Translations under genes and position numbers: made by a program | Notes under the pieces: model-generated | The model's input: only the letters and a program-made list of their open reading frames with translations | The model's database searches: none | What the model was told of the DNA's origin: nothing | Part shown: piece after piece, positions 18,066 through 28,417 of the stretch | Layout of the letters: each line of letters starts with the position of its first letter | Position numbering within the stretch: the first letter of the stretch is position 1 | NCBI GenBank assembly: GCA_021793395.1 | Contig: JAJYSU010000008.1 | Location: forward strand, 1 to 55,217 | Origin: Actinomycetes bacterium | Lineage (GTDB): Bacteria > Actinomycetota > Acidimicrobiia > Acidimicrobiales > RAAP-2 | Reading direction: 5' to 3' | DNA: 55,217 bases

Positions 18066-18857
18066 ATGGCGTCCGATGACCCCGCAATGCAGGAAGGTCG
18101 AGTGACGCGAGGTGTCGAGTCGGCGCCTCGGGCCGGGTCCACGCCCGCTCACTACCTCCACGAGGCCCTGGCGGTGGTCTTCCAGGTCCGCGAGGGTTCC
18201 CTGCACGTACTCGCGTGGCGCCGCGCCCGTGACCCGTTCGCCGGGTCGTGGGCGCTGCCGGGGGGCCTTCTGGGGCCGCACGAGCTCCTAGGGGCGTCGC
18301 TCAGCCGGCACCTGGCTCACAAGGTCGACCTCGCCGACGTCGCGTCGCTCATCCAGCTCGAAACCCGCAGTGACGAGGACCGCGATCCGCGAGGTCGCAC
18401 GATCGCCACCGCGTATCTGGTGGTGGTCGCGACCGATCGCCACCCGCTGGTTCCCGAGGACACGGCGTGGCATCCCGTCGATGACCTGCCCGCCATGGCC
18501 TTCGACCACGCGTCGATCGTGGCGTCGGCTCGCGAGCGACTGCGCGCGACGCTCACCTACACCAATATCGGCTACGCCCTGGCCCCGCGCGAGTTCACGA
18601 TCGCCGAACTGCGCGCGATCTACGTGGCCTGCATCGGTCACCCCATCGCGGCGACCAACCTCCAGCGAGTCCTCCTGCGCCGACGTCTCATCGAGGCGAC
18701 CGGCACCACCGCGCCACCCACCCGCGCGGGTGGTCGCCCGGCCACCCGCTACCGTTTCCGCGACCGACGCCTTATCGTCTCCAACCCCTTCGCCGCGTTC
18801 CGCCCGCCCGAAGGACTCTCCCGCGCATCCTCGCCGACCCGGACCCGCGCCGACTAG
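18066..18857 (+). CDS. nrtR: NrtR-type Nudix-related regulator of NAD synthesis
   Basis: 263 aa. Residues about 30-150 form a Nudix fold and about 170-255 a winged helix ([44 protein letters not shown]), the NrtR architecture. The Nudix box (67-89) keeps the first Glu and the Arg, but the REUxEE core reads RHLAHK, so the metal-binding glutamates are gone. NrtR proteins are known to be mostly inactive hydrolases that sense ADP-ribose, and the mycobacterial member controls nadABC. It is divergent from nadABC. ATG 18066 has no good Shine-Dalgarno but TACTCT lies seven bases before it, suggesting a leaderless mRNA; GTG 18102 is the alternative start. Its stop overlaps the convergent TetR gene by four bases. 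Confidence 0.88.
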   Translation: MASDDPAMQEGRVTRGVESAPRAGSTPAHYLHEALAVVFQVREGSLHVLAWRRARDPFAGSWALPGGLLGPHELLGASLSRHLAHKVDLADVASLIQLETRSDEDRDPRGRTIATAYLVVVATDRHPLVPEDTAWHPVDDLPAMAFDHASIVASARERLRATLTYTNIGYALAPREFTIAELRAIYVACIGHPIAATNLQRVLLRRRLIEATGTTAPPTRAGGRPATRYRFRDRRLIVSNPFAAFRPPEGLSRASSPTRTRAD

Positions 18858-19453
18858 GCGCGCACAATGTCGCGAAAGAGACCGACCATCAGTTCCGGCG
18901 TCAGCGTCTTGTACGCCGAGCTCGTCGCGAGGTGCTGACCCACCGAGGCGGACCAGAACAACGACGTCAGCGACTCGCCGTCCACCCGCGACGTGAACCA
19001 TCCGCGATCCTGAGCCGCGACGACCACGGCCACCCAGCGGCGGTACTCGCGGTTCATCACGTTAAACATCTCGTCGCGCACGTCGGAGTCGAGGGAGTCG
19101 TCGAGCAGCAGGGTCCCGACCTCGTACTTTCCGTGCGCCTGACGAGGCGTCCACACGAGAGCCACGTAACGGTTCACGGCGTCCCAGAAATCATCCTCGC
19201 TCCCGCCCGCGAGTGTTTTCTCGACCTCGTCCATCAACTCGCGAACGGGGCGAATCGTCTCCTCGTAGCGCACCGATTGGGCCTCGCCAATCAGCCTCGC
19301 TCGCGAGTCGAAGTGGTAGTAGATCGTGGGGATCCCCACACTCGCGCGCCGCGCCACGTCGGCGACGTGAACGCTGCTCGACCCGGTCTCACCGATCATC
19401 GCCACGACCGTGTCCAGGATGTGCTGTTTGACCTTCGAATCCCTGCGGGCCAT
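18854..19453 (-). CDS. TetR/AcrR-family transcriptional regulator
   Basis: 199 aa. The N-terminal helix-turn-helix is VHVADVARRASVGIPTIYYHFDSRARLI (about residues 27-55), typical of TetR. The C-terminal ligand and dimer domain is not close to a subfamily I can name. ATG 19453 was preferred over the upstream in-frame start at 19546 because GGAGG precedes it by a few bases and the homology starts with RRDSKVKQHILD. The gene lies 222 bases downstream of groEL on the same strand, beyond the groEL terminator, and its stop overlaps the nrtR stop in the convergent orientation. A 40-bp inverted repeat upstream may be its autoregulatory operator. No adjacent target gene suggests a ligand. Confidence 0.88.
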   Translation of the reverse strand: MARRDSKVKQHILDTVVAMIGETGSSSVHVADVARRASVGIPTIYYHFDSRARLIGEAQSVRYEETIRPVRELMDEVEKTLAGGSEDDFWDAVNRYVALVWTPRQAHGKYEVGTLLLDDSLDSDVRDEMFNVMNREYRRWVAVVVAAQDRGWFTSRVDGESLTSLFWSASVGQHLATSSAYKTLTPELMVGLFRDIVRA

Positions 19454-19518
19454 CGATCCTCCCACGACCAGACCTGAGCCACCGTACTTCAGGAAAGGAG
19501 AGCGACCGAATTCAAAAG

Positions 19519-19558
19519 CGACATTTAAGAAGGAAGCGACGCTCATTCTTCAATGTCG
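19519..19558. promoter_or_regulatory. Imperfect 40-bp inverted repeat upstream of the TetR gene
   Basis: CGACATTTAAGAA (19519-19531) and TTCTTCAATGTCG (19546-19558) pair in 12 of 13 positions around 14 bases. On the minus strand TTGAAG and a TTAAAT-like hexamer inside the repeat could serve as -35 and -10 for the TetR gene, so binding would block transcription. Remaining sequence to 19453 is a 65-base leader with GGAGG. Confidence 0.5.
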
Positions 19559-19626
19559 TTCAACCAACGGGCGTCGCGTCACCGACGAGTCAGCGCGACA
19601 GCAGCACCGCACGACCCCGACAGCAC

Positions 19627-19657
19627 GACGGCCGGGCCCTTGTGGGGCCCGGCCGTC
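19627..19657 (-). terminator. groEL terminator hairpin
   Basis: A 13-bp perfect stem, ACGGCCGGGCCC with GGGCCCGGCCGT plus one extra G-C pair, around a five-base loop, about 20 bases after the groEL stop. No long T-tract follows. Confidence 0.75.
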
Positions 19658-19675
19658 CTACTCGTCAACGGGTGA

Positions 19676-21618
<1,943 letters not shown>

Positions 21619-21636
21619 GATGTCTTGCCTCCTGGA

Positions 21637-21663
21637 TTGGCACTCGAAACTTGTGACTGCCAA
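21637..21663 (-). promoter_or_regulatory. CIRCE-like heat-shock operator
   Basis: TTGGCACTC, nine bases, then GACTGCCAA: one mismatch from a perfect CIRCE (arms TTAGCACTC/GAGTGCTAA in the consensus, N9). It lies between the groES -10 region and ribosome binding site, where HrcA would repress. HrcA itself is not in this window. Confidence 0.75.
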
Positions 21664-21691
21664 TTTAGCAGACGACGACGCCGAGTGCCAA
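21662..21691 (-). promoter_or_regulatory. groES-groEL promoter with an extra CIRCE half-site
   Basis: On the minus strand TTGGCA (21691-21686), 18 bases, then TAAATT (21667-21662). The -35 is part of a perfect CIRCE half-site (GAGTGCCAA on the plus strand at 21683-21691), a third half-site in addition to the operator just downstream. Confidence 0.6.
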
Positions 21692-21738
21692 CACGACGGT
21701 GCCACGACGAAGGTGCCCACCCTCGTAGGCTCACCGTC

Positions 21739-22989
21739 GTGGCGTCCCGCGACCTCCCTGGGCCCCGCGTCGGCTACTCACGCTCGCAGCGTCACGACGT
21801 CACCCTGCTGGCCCTGCTGCGAGGGGGGTCGTTCCTGGGTGACAACGTGGCCCTCGTCGCGCTGTACCTGCGCGTGGCGCCCCTCGGTCACTCCTGGGCG
21901 ATCGCGGCCCTCGCCGTCGCGGGGTCCCTGCCCCTGGTCCTGTTGGCGCCGGTGGCCGGACACGTCGTCGACCGACTCCCGGCCAAGTCGCTACTCAGCG
22001 CACTCGGCGTCGTCGAGGCGATCGTCGCCCTGGGCCTCGGCTACTGGCACGGCCTCACCGTCACCATCGGGCTCATGGGCCTGCTCAGCGTGGCGATCGC
22101 CTTCTCCATGCCCGGCTACGGCGCCCTGATTCCCGCGGTCGTCGGCGACGCCCGCGTGGCGAGCGTCCAGGGTCTGATGCAGGCGGTCCAGGGTGTCGCC
22201 GCCGTGGCGGGACCCGCGATAGGGGGGGTGCTGGTCGGGGTAGCGGGCCAGTCCTGGCCGCTCTACCTCGACGCGGCGAGCTTCGCGCTCGCCGGAGTTC
22301 TCACGACGCTGGTGCACCACGACCGGCGACCCTCGAGCGCGACGATCCTCGCCCACGCCGCGTCCGGTGGACTGATGGGCGGCGTCACCCACGTGTGGCG
22401 CGACGACGTACTGCGCCCGTTGCTCGCGAACGTCGTCGTCTTCATGCTGGCGATCGGAATGATCAACGTCGCCGAGGTTTTCTTCATCACCCAGACCCTG
22501 CACGGCTCCGCCCTCGCCTACGGACTCGTCGGTACGTCCTTCGGGCTGGGCAGCGTCGGGGGCGCGCTGGGGGCGGGGCGTCTGGGTCAGGGCCTCATGA
22601 ACCTCGCCACGTCGCTCGGTGTCGCCGTGGTCGTCATCGGCGTCACGATCGGCGCGGTGGGTCTCGTGACCCGGGTCGCCCTGGTCTACCCGCTCCTGGC
22701 CCTGGCCGGGGTGGCCCTCGGAGTGGCGAACGTCGCGGCCACGACCCTCTTCACGCTGCGCACGCCCGACCACCTGCGCGGGCGCATGTTCGCCGCGCTG
22801 AACGCGGCCACCTCCGGAGCCGAGATCTCGTCGATGGCCGTCGGTGGTGCCATCCTGGTGCTGGTGGCCCCGCGCACCGTCTTCCAGATCGGCGGCGGCG
22901 CCGCCACCCTCAGCGCCCTCATCCTCGGTCCGCTCGCCCTGCGCGCCAGCCGTCGCGCTCACTCCCTCGAGTCCGCGCCCGACGTCTAG
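21739..22989 (+). CDS. MFS transporter
   Basis: 416-aa polytopic protein with about twelve hydrophobic segments. The loop between helices 2 and 3 reads [13 protein letters not shown], the shortened MFS signature seen in MFS_3/enterobactin-exporter-like permeases, with a matching region [13 protein letters not shown] in the second half. The substrate is unknown; such proteins often export drugs or siderophores. GTG 21739 is chosen because TAGGCT (21725-21730) lies eight bases before it, suggesting a leaderless message, and the sequence upstream is groES regulatory DNA. It is divergent from groES and convergent with pdxH; only weak stem sequence (CGCCGG/CCGGCG) lies in the 38-base gap to pdxH. 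Confidence 0.82.
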   Translation: MASRDLPGPRVGYSRSQRHDVTLLALLRGGSFLGDNVALVALYLRVAPLGHSWAIAALAVAGSLPLVLLAPVAGHVVDRLPAKSLLSALGVVEAIVALGLGYWHGLTVTIGLMGLLSVAIAFSMPGYGALIPAVVGDARVASVQGLMQAVQGVAAVAGPAIGGVLVGVAGQSWPLYLDAASFALAGVLTTLVHHDRRPSSATILAHAASGGLMGGVTHVWRDDVLRPLLANVVVFMLAIGMINVAEVFFITQTLHGSALAYGLVGTSFGLGSVGGALGAGRLGQGLMNLATSLGVAVVVIGVTIGAVGLVTRVALVYPLLALAGVALGVANVAATTLFTLRTPDHLRGRMFAALNAATSGAEISSMAVGGAILVLVAPRTVFQIGGGAATLSALILGPLALRASRRAHSLESAPDV

Positions 22990-23027
22990 GCCGTCCCGCC
23001 GGACCCGGCGCGTGAGTCGTCGAAGGG

Positions 23028-23666
23028 TCAGGGCGCGAGTCGCGTGAGGCACCAGCCGCCCGCGCCGTCGCTCTCGTAGAGAATCCGGTCGTGCAGACGA
23101 CTCTCGCGGTGCTGCCAGAACTCGACGCGGGTCGCCGTGAGCCGATACCCACCCCAGTAGGCGGGACGGGGAACCTCACGACCGTCGAAGGCTCGGGTAA
23201 CCTCGTCGACCCTCGCGTCGAGCTCCTCGCGTGACGACAGCGGCGTGCTCTGGTGGCTGGCGTGGGCGCCGAGTCGCGACCCGCGCGGACGCTGGGCGAA
23301 GTAGGCGTCCGACGCCGCCTCGGGCGCTCGCGCGACGGTTCCCTCGACGCGCACCTGACGTCCGCGGGCCTCGCAGTACCAGAGCAACGCCGCCACCGGA
23401 TTGAGCGCCAGCTCGACGCCCTTACGCGACTCGTAGTTGGTGTACCACCCGAAGGTGCGATCGTCCACGTGACGCAGCAGCACCATACGGGCGCTCGGAT
23501 GTCCGTCGGGGGTCGCGGTCACCAGCGCGACCGCCTCGCGTTCGGCCATTACCGGAGCAGCCTCCTCGAACCAGCGACGAAACTGCACGATCGGATCGGG
23601 GTCGCACTGCGACAGGTGCAGCGGCGTCCAGAGCGGGTGGGTCGCACTCGGCGTCGCGTCACTCAC
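23028..23666 (-). CDS. pdxH: Pyridoxamine/pyridoxine 5'-phosphate oxidase
   Basis: FMN enzyme making pyridoxal 5'-phosphate. 212 aa, normal length. Motifs: DPIVQFRRWFEEA near the N-terminus, ARMVLLRHVDDRTFGWYTNYESRKG (FMN phosphate-binding Arg/Lys), YFAQRPRGSRLGAHAS, WGGYRL, and the closing FWQHRESRLHDRILY followed by W-x-LTRLAP, the substrate-binding C-terminus. GTG start overlaps the tsaD stop by four bases. It is the last gene of the long minus-strand series; downstream it meets the MFS gene. Confidence 0.95.
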   Translation of the reverse strand: MSDATPSATHPLWTPLHLSQCDPDPIVQFRRWFEEAAPVMAEREAVALVTATPDGHPSARMVLLRHVDDRTFGWYTNYESRKGVELALNPVAALLWYCEARGRQVRVEGTVARAPEAASDAYFAQRPRGSRLGAHASHQSTPLSSREELDARVDEVTRAFDGREVPRPAYWGGYRLTATRVEFWQHRESRLHDRILYESDGAGGWCLTRLAP

Positions 23667-24685
23667 GCCAGCTCCTGCAGGGACCAGTTCGGGCGAGGCG
23701 CCAGCGTCGGATCACTGGCTCCGTCGTGGACGAGTCGATAGCGTCCGGCGGCGGCGATCATGGCGGCGTTGTCGGTGCACATCAGCGCACTCGGCAGGTG
23801 CAGAGCCACGCCGAACTCGTCCGCCAGCTGGCGCACGCGCGCCCGCAAGCCCGAGTTGGCGGCCACGCCTCCCGCCAGCGCCACTCCGGCGGCGGGGTAC
23901 ACCTCGAGCGCACCGCGCAGCTTGCGCACCAACTGTTCGTTCGCGGCTTCTTGAAAGGAGGCCGCGACGTCCGCGGGGGCCATCTCGGTCACGCCGCGGG
24001 CGCGCACGACGGCCGTCTTCAGCCCGGAAAAGGAGAAGTCGAAGCCGGGACCGACCATCGATGCCGGGAGTCGCAGCGCGGTGGGATCGCCGGTCGCGGC
24101 GAGCGCGTCGATCACGGGCCCTCCGGGGTAGCCGAGGCCCAGCCAGCGCGCCACCTTGTCGTAGGCCTCTCCGGCGGCGTCGTCAATAGTCTCGCCCAAC
24201 ACCTCGTAACGGCCCGGTCCGCGCACCACCACCAGCGCCGTATGGCCGCCCGAGACCAGTAGGGTCACCACCGGCCACGCGAGGTCGGGGTGTTCGAGCA
24301 AGGGTGCGAAGAGGTGGCCCTCCAGATGGTTCACCCCCACGACCGGCACCTCCCAGGCGAGAGCGTAGGCCTTGGCCGCCGACAACCCCACCACGAGCGA
24401 TCCGACCAGTCCCGGTCCGCTGGTCACCGCGATCGCGTCAATCGCCGGACGGTGGGGGTCCAGTCCGGCGTCGGCCAGCGCCCCGGCGACGACACCGGGC
24501 AGGTGCGTCACGTGAGCGCGCCCGGCTAGCTCGGGCACGACCCCACCAAAGTCTCGGTGTTCGTCGATCGAGGACTCGATACGCGAGGCGATCACGTGGT
24601 AGTTCTCGTCCACCACGGCCGCCGCGGTCTCGTCACAACTCGTCTCGATCCCCAGCACGACGCCCACCGGGCCAGCGTAGGTCAC
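23663..24685 (-). CDS. tsaD: tRNA N6-threonylcarbamoyladenosine synthase subunit TsaD
   Basis: ASKHA-fold enzyme that, with TsaB and TsaE, transfers the threonylcarbamoyl group to A37 of ANN-decoding tRNAs. 340 aa. Starts with VVLGIETSCDETAAAVV; metal ligands are in VNHLEGH, with LLVSGGHTALVVV, DDAAGEAYDKVARWLGLGYPGGP, FSFSGLKTAV and LAGGVAANSGLR. GTG 24685 was chosen because it gives a GTGA overlap with rimI; the frame continues upstream to 24730 without homology. tsaE, tsaB, rimI and tsaD lie in sequence, the usual actinobacterial order. Confidence 0.96.
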   Translation of the reverse strand: MTYAGPVGVVLGIETSCDETAAAVVDENYHVIASRIESSIDEHRDFGGVVPELAGRAHVTHLPGVVAGALADAGLDPHRPAIDAIAVTSGPGLVGSLVVGLSAAKAYALAWEVPVVGVNHLEGHLFAPLLEHPDLAWPVVTLLVSGGHTALVVVRGPGRYEVLGETIDDAAGEAYDKVARWLGLGYPGGPVIDALAATGDPTALRLPASMVGPGFDFSFSGLKTAVVRARGVTEMAPADVAASFQEAANEQLVRKLRGALEVYPAAGVALAGGVAANSGLRARVRQLADEFGVALHLPSALMCTDNAAMIAAAGRYRLVHDGASDPTLAPRPNWSLQELA

Positions 24686-25164
24686 GCGTCGGGCGGCCCG
24701 TCCGCGACCCGCGGCGCGAGGTCGGCCCACATAACCAGGGCGTCCTCGCCCGTGCGCTCGTAGTAACGCCGACGCACCCCGACCGGGGCGAAGCCGTAAC
24801 GCCCGTACAGACGCTGAGCCCGCTGGTTCGACACGGCCACCTCCAGCGTGGCGCGGATGATCCCCCGAAGCGCCGCGTCGGCCCAGGCGTCGTCGAGTAA
24901 CGAGGTCGCGACCCCGCGTCCCTCCTCACCCGGCGCCACCCCCAGGGTGTTGACGTGAAGTTCGTCGATCACGAACATCACCCCCAAGCAACCCAGAATC
25001 CGCCCGTCTTGAACCGCCACGGTGTAGCGGCGGGTGGCGTGGTTGGTGATCTCGTCCAGGAGCAGGCCGCGACTCCAGGGCTCGGGAAACTGCGCCTGCT
25101 CGATGACGAGCAACTCGCGCACGTCGCGACGCTCGGCCCGGCGGATCGTCCAGTCGCCGCTCAC
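24682..25164 (-). CDS. rimI: Ribosomal protein S18-alanine N-acetyltransferase
   Basis: 160-aa GNAT-fold acetyltransferase; RimI acetylates the N-terminal alanine of S18. The acetyl-CoA site is VNTLGVAPGEEGRGVATSLL (R/Q-x-x-G-x-G/A), followed by ATLEVAVSNQRAQRLYGRYGFAPVGVRRRYY, the RimI hallmark with catalytic-region Glu and Tyr. GTG start overlaps the tsaB stop; stop overlaps the tsaD start. Being set between tsaB and tsaD supports RimI over other GNATs, although substrate cannot be proved from sequence. Confidence 0.9.
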   Translation of the reverse strand: MSGDWTIRRAERRDVRELLVIEQAQFPEPWSRGLLLDEITNHATRRYTVAVQDGRILGCLGVMFVIDELHVNTLGVAPGEEGRGVATSLLDDAWADAALRGIIRATLEVAVSNQRAQRLYGRYGFAPVGVRRRYYERTGEDALVMWADLAPRVADGPPDA

Positions 25165-25850
25165 GTCGCCGTCGGGCCATCGCGCGTCGTAAAGTTCGCG
25201 ACCGCGTCGGCGTCACGCAGGTAGAGCGGACGCACGGCCTCCACCGACTCGCGCGTCGCGGCCAGCGCCACGCCCCACGCGGGGGGCGGAACCACCTGGT
25301 CAACGATCACCCCCTGAGGGACGGCGCCCAGATCAGCGAGGTAACGCGCCACGCCGTCGCCGGTGAACGTGACCGGCGCGCCGTTCGTCGCCCACTCGAT
25401 CGCGAGCGAGCGCGGGTGCACCACTTCCGGCTCCCCGATCGCGCGCACGTCGTCGTCGCCCAGCCGGTAGGTCTGGACGAAGACCTCGCCGCGGCGCGCG
25501 TCCACGCAACTCACCAGCGTTCCGCGCGCGCCCCGAGCGTGCGCCCCGCGAGCCAGTAACTCGAGCGACGAGACCGCGACGAGCTCGCAGCCCACCGCCT
25601 GGGCGAGAGCGTTCGCGGTCGCGACCCCCACGCGCAGCCCGGTGAACAGTCCGGGACCTCGGTCGACCACGACGCGATCGAGATCGTGGGCGCGCAGCCC
25701 CGCCGCCGCGAGCAGCGACGCCACCCCTTCGACGAGAACCTCGGTGTGACGCCGATCCTCGTCGAGTACCACGGTGACCGGATCCTCGTCACGCGTGGCC
25801 AGGGCCACCGCGCAGGCGCTCGTCGCGGTCTCGATCACGAGAACGTTCAC
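25161..25850 (-). CDS. tsaB: tRNA threonylcarbamoyladenosine synthesis protein TsaB
   Basis: Partner of TsaD that scaffolds the t6A complex; ASKHA fold but not itself catalytic. 229 aa. Motifs: VLVIETATSACAVAL, RRHTEVLVEGVASLL, VVDRGPGLFTGLRVGVATANALAQAVG, the family core. GTG 25850 gives MNVLVIETAT and a GTGA overlap with the tsaE stop; GTG 25859 is an alternative adding three residues. The C-terminal half is less conserved, as is usual. Confidence 0.92.
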   Translation of the reverse strand: MNVLVIETATSACAVALATRDEDPVTVVLDEDRRHTEVLVEGVASLLAAAGLRAHDLDRVVVDRGPGLFTGLRVGVATANALAQAVGCELVAVSSLELLARGAHARGARGTLVSCVDARRGEVFVQTYRLGDDDVRAIGEPEVVHPRSLAIEWATNGAPVTFTGDGVARYLADLGAVPQGVIVDQVVPPPAWGVALAATRESVEAVRPLYLRDADAVANFTTRDGPTAT

Positions 25851-26317
25851 GACTCCCACCGTCCCGGAGCGTCGTCACCCGCCCGCGCGCCCACCGCCTC
25901 GAGGAGCCGGGTCTCGTCCTCGTCGTCCACCGCCACGTGCACCGTCCAGGCGTCGCGACCGAAGGCCGACACCGCGAGCTCTCCCCACTCCACGAGGGCC
26001 ACCGCGGACTCCTCGACCAGCTCGCCCAGGGCCAGGTCCCAGACTTCGTCGAGGGACCGAACCCGGTAGAGATCGGCGTGCCACAGCGTGGCGATGGCTC
26101 CGCGACGACAGGCGTGAGGCCGCACCATGGTAAAGGTCGGACTGGTGACGCGCTCGGCCACGCCGAGTCCCCGCGCCACCCCCTGAACGAAGGTGGTCTT
26201 GCCGGCACCCAGCGCTCCGGTGAGCAGCACGACGTCACCGGGCACCAGTGCCGCGGCGAAATCCTCCCCCGCCGCCGCGGTGTCGGCCGCCTGGGAGCAG
26301 CGGCACCGCCACCTCAC
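25847..26317 (-). CDS. tsaE: tRNA threonylcarbamoyladenosine synthesis ATPase TsaE
   Basis: 156-aa P-loop ATPase that recycles the TsaB-TsaD complex. Walker A is LTGALGAGKTTFVQG (about residues 32-46); then VTSPTFTMVRPH, the family-specific LWHADLYRVRS and VALVEWGEL (Walker B-like). C-terminal tail is slightly extended and acidic. GTG overlaps the uracil-DNA-glycosylase stop by four bases. Confidence 0.93.
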   Translation of the reverse strand: MRWRCRCSQAADTAAAGEDFAAALVPGDVVLLTGALGAGKTTFVQGVARGLGVAERVTSPTFTMVRPHACRRGAIATLWHADLYRVRSLDEVWDLALGELVEESAVALVEWGELAVSAFGRDAWTVHVAVDDEDETRLLEAVGARAGDDAPGRWES

Positions 26318-26886
26318 GGCGCCACCAGGGTTGCCACGACGGCCAGATCCTCACGCATCATCCGCACCACGTTAGGGCCCCCGCGCAGCGCCGCGGCCGG
26401 GTGGTAGGTCGCCAGGCCCACGCGATCACCCCCGAGGGCGCGCGGCCGACCGTGCTCGAGCGCCAGCGATCCCTCACCCCACAGTGCCCGCGAGGCGACG
26501 GCGCCCACCGCCAGAACCGGTGCCGCGTCCCCCGCGAGTTGTTGATCCAACCACCCCCGACAGGCGGCCACCTCGTCGACGCGCGGGGTGCGATTGTGGG
26601 GAGGACGACACTTCACGACGTTGGTGATGAAGCAGTCGCTACGGGCGACGTCAATCTCCTCCAACAGCGCCATGAGTAGACGACCACTACGCCCCACGAA
26701 GGGCTCGCCACCCTCGTCCTCCTCGCGACCCGGCGCCTCACCCACCACCACCAGGCGAGCTCGAGCCGGCCCGACGCCGACCACGACGCGCGTACGCGAC
26801 GCGCACAGCCGGCAGCGCTCGCACGTGACGAGCCCGTCGGGCACCGGTCGCTCTCCGGCGCGCGGGGGGATCGCCACGTCACCCAC
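26314..26886 (-). CDS. Uracil-DNA glycosylase, family 4-like with [4Fe-4S] site
   Basis: Removes uracil from DNA in base excision repair. 190 aa. Motif A is VVGEAPGREEDEGGEPFVGRSG and motif B is ATYHPAA. Four cysteines fit the iron-sulphur cluster of family 4: among Cys22/25/28 in CERCRLC, and Cys93 and Cys109 spaced 15 residues apart. NVVKCRPPHNRTP is the usual intercalation-side segment. GTG start lies directly after the alanine racemase stop, with no gap. Family 4 rather than family 5 is indicated by the overall length and motif A Glu. Confidence 0.9.
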   Translation of the reverse strand: MGDVAIPPRAGERPVPDGLVTCERCRLCASRTRVVVGVGPARARLVVVGEAPGREEDEGGEPFVGRSGRLLMALLEEIDVARSDCFITNVVKCRPPHNRTPRVDEVAACRGWLDQQLAGDAAPVLAVGAVASRALWGEGSLALEHGRPRALGGDRVGLATYHPAAALRGGPNVVRMMREDLAVVATLVAP

Positions 26887-28038
26887 TCAGTCCACGAGGA
26901 CGCGCGGCACTCGAGCTCCGATGGCGCACAGAACCTCCCAGGTGATCGTCCCCGCCCGACGCGCCCACTCGTCGGCGTCGATCGACTCGTCGCCCTGAGT
27001 CCCCAGCAGGACCACCTCCTCACCGGGGGTCACCGACTCGTCGCCCACGTCGACCAGCAGTTGGTCCATCGTGACCACACCGGCCAGCGGGAAGCGCCGG
27101 CCGCGAATCAGTACCGACGCGCCCGCCTCGAAGAGTCGGCGAGCGTAGCCGTCGGCGTAGCCGAAGGGCACGGTCACCACGGTGGCCGGACGCGTCAGCT
27201 CGCGGCGGCGCCCGTAACTGGGCCGTTCTCCCGCGTCCAGGCGCCGCGACGCCACCACCCGCGCGCGCAGTGTCAGTGCGGGGCGCAGGGACCAGCCGAG
27301 ATCATCGAGCGGACGGCGTAGGTGCGGAGCCGGCAGGTAGCCGTAGAGTGCCAACCCCACGCGAGCCAGGGACCGTCGCGCGGCGGGAAAGCCCAACGCC
27401 CCGGCGCTGTTGGCCACGTGCACGATCCGCGGGCAGGCGCCGCGCGCGCTCAGCCGCACCACGGCGTCGTCGATGCGGGCAATCTGGAGTCGGGTGAAGG
27501 CCTGGTCGTCCTCGTCGGGCGAGTCGGCTACCGACAGGTGCGTGTAGAGGCCCTCGAGGTCGAGGTGATCCTCGGCGGCGAGGACGTCGATCACGTCGTC
27601 GAGTTCGCCCGCGGGCACACCCATGCGCCCCATGCCGGTGTCCACCTTCACGTGCACCCGGTAGTGCCCACCCCCGGCGCGCGCGGCCGCCGCGGCGGCG
27701 CGCGCGCCGGCGAGCGAGCCCACGGTGATCGTCAACGAGTAACGAAAGGCGTCGGGAATGGTATCCGCGGGAATTTCGGCCAGCAGCAGGATCGGCGCCG
27801 CCACGCCGGCCGCGCGCAACTCGATCCCCTCATCGACGATCGCCACGGCCAGCGAGGACGCACCGCCCGCGAGGGCGGCGTGCGCCACCAGGGGCGCGCC
27901 GTGGCCGTACCCGTTAGCCTTGACGACCGCGCACAGCCGCGTCGCTCCGAGCACCGCACGCAGCGCGGCGCCGTTGTGGGCGATCGCGCCGCGTGAGATC
28001 TCGGCCCACGCCGGCCGCCGCGCTCCCTCCGCGCTCAC
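26887..28038 (-). CDS. alr: Alanine racemase
   Basis: PLP enzyme making D-alanine for peptidoglycan. 383 aa. Lys40 in AVVKANGYGHG binds PLP; Tyr275 in RPSYGRRR is the second acid-base residue at the dimer interface. HVKVDTGMGRMG, GLYTHLSVAD, HVANSAG and VVTMDQLLVDVG also match. GTG start overlaps the acpS stop. It clusters with glmM and glmS, so several wall-precursor genes are read together after the ribosomal genes. Confidence 0.96.
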   Translation of the reverse strand: MSAEGARRPAWAEISRGAIAHNGAALRAVLGATRLCAVVKANGYGHGAPLVAHAALAGGASSLAVAIVDEGIELRAAGVAAPILLLAEIPADTIPDAFRYSLTITVGSLAGARAAAAAARAGGGHYRVHVKVDTGMGRMGVPAGELDDVIDVLAAEDHLDLEGLYTHLSVADSPDEDDQAFTRLQIARIDDAVVRLSARGACPRIVHVANSAGALGFPAARRSLARVGLALYGYLPAPHLRRPLDDLGWSLRPALTLRARVVASRRLDAGERPSYGRRRELTRPATVVTVPFGYADGYARRLFEAGASVLIRGRRFPLAGVVTMDQLLVDVGDESVTPGEEVVLLGTQGDESIDADEWARRAGTITWEVLCAIGARVPRVLVD

Positions 28039-28412
28039 GACGCCGCCTCGGTGCTGGCCACCACCACCGCGGCGGCGGTGATCGCGGTGTGGGTAAGAGA
28101 GACGTGCCAGGAGTTCGCGCCGCGCGCGAGCGCCAGCGCGGCCGCCTCGCCGTGCAGAACGAGGCGTGGAGCACCGCTCGGCTCACGGCGCACCTCGACG
28201 TCGTGCAGGCCCACCGCGCCGAGGCCCACGCCGAGACACTTCATGGTGGCCTCTTTGGCCGCGAAGCGCGCGGCCAGTCGCTCGGGTGCGTCGCGGGCGT
28301 CGGCGCGCTCGCCGGGGGTGAAGACCCGCTGGGCGAAGCGCGCGCGACGCGCCAGTACGCCCGCGAAGCGCTCCACGTCCACGACGTCCACCCCCACGCC
28401 CACGACGCCCAT
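28035..28412 (-). CDS. acpS: Holo-[acyl-carrier-protein] synthase
   Basis: Transfers 4'-phosphopantetheine from CoA to acyl carrier protein. 125 aa. The magnesium/CoA motifs are VGVGVDVVDVERF at the N-terminus and RFAAKEATMKCLG in the middle; C-terminal WHVSLTHT is the final family block. ATG 28412 is five bases after the glmS stop. Normal small AcpS-type, not a Sfp-type enzyme. Confidence 0.94.
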   Translation of the reverse strand: MGVVGVGVDVVDVERFAGVLARRARFAQRVFTPGERADARDAPERLAARFAAKEATMKCLGVGLGAVGLHDVEVRREPSGAPRLVLHGEAAALALARGANSWHVSLTHTAITAAAVVVASTEAAS

Positions 28413-28417
28413 CGTCC

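Noticed and set aside
22990..23027. Bidirectional terminator between the MFS gene and pdxH
   Set aside because: CGCCGG/CCGGCG can form only a five-base stem with a four-base loop; too weak to claim.
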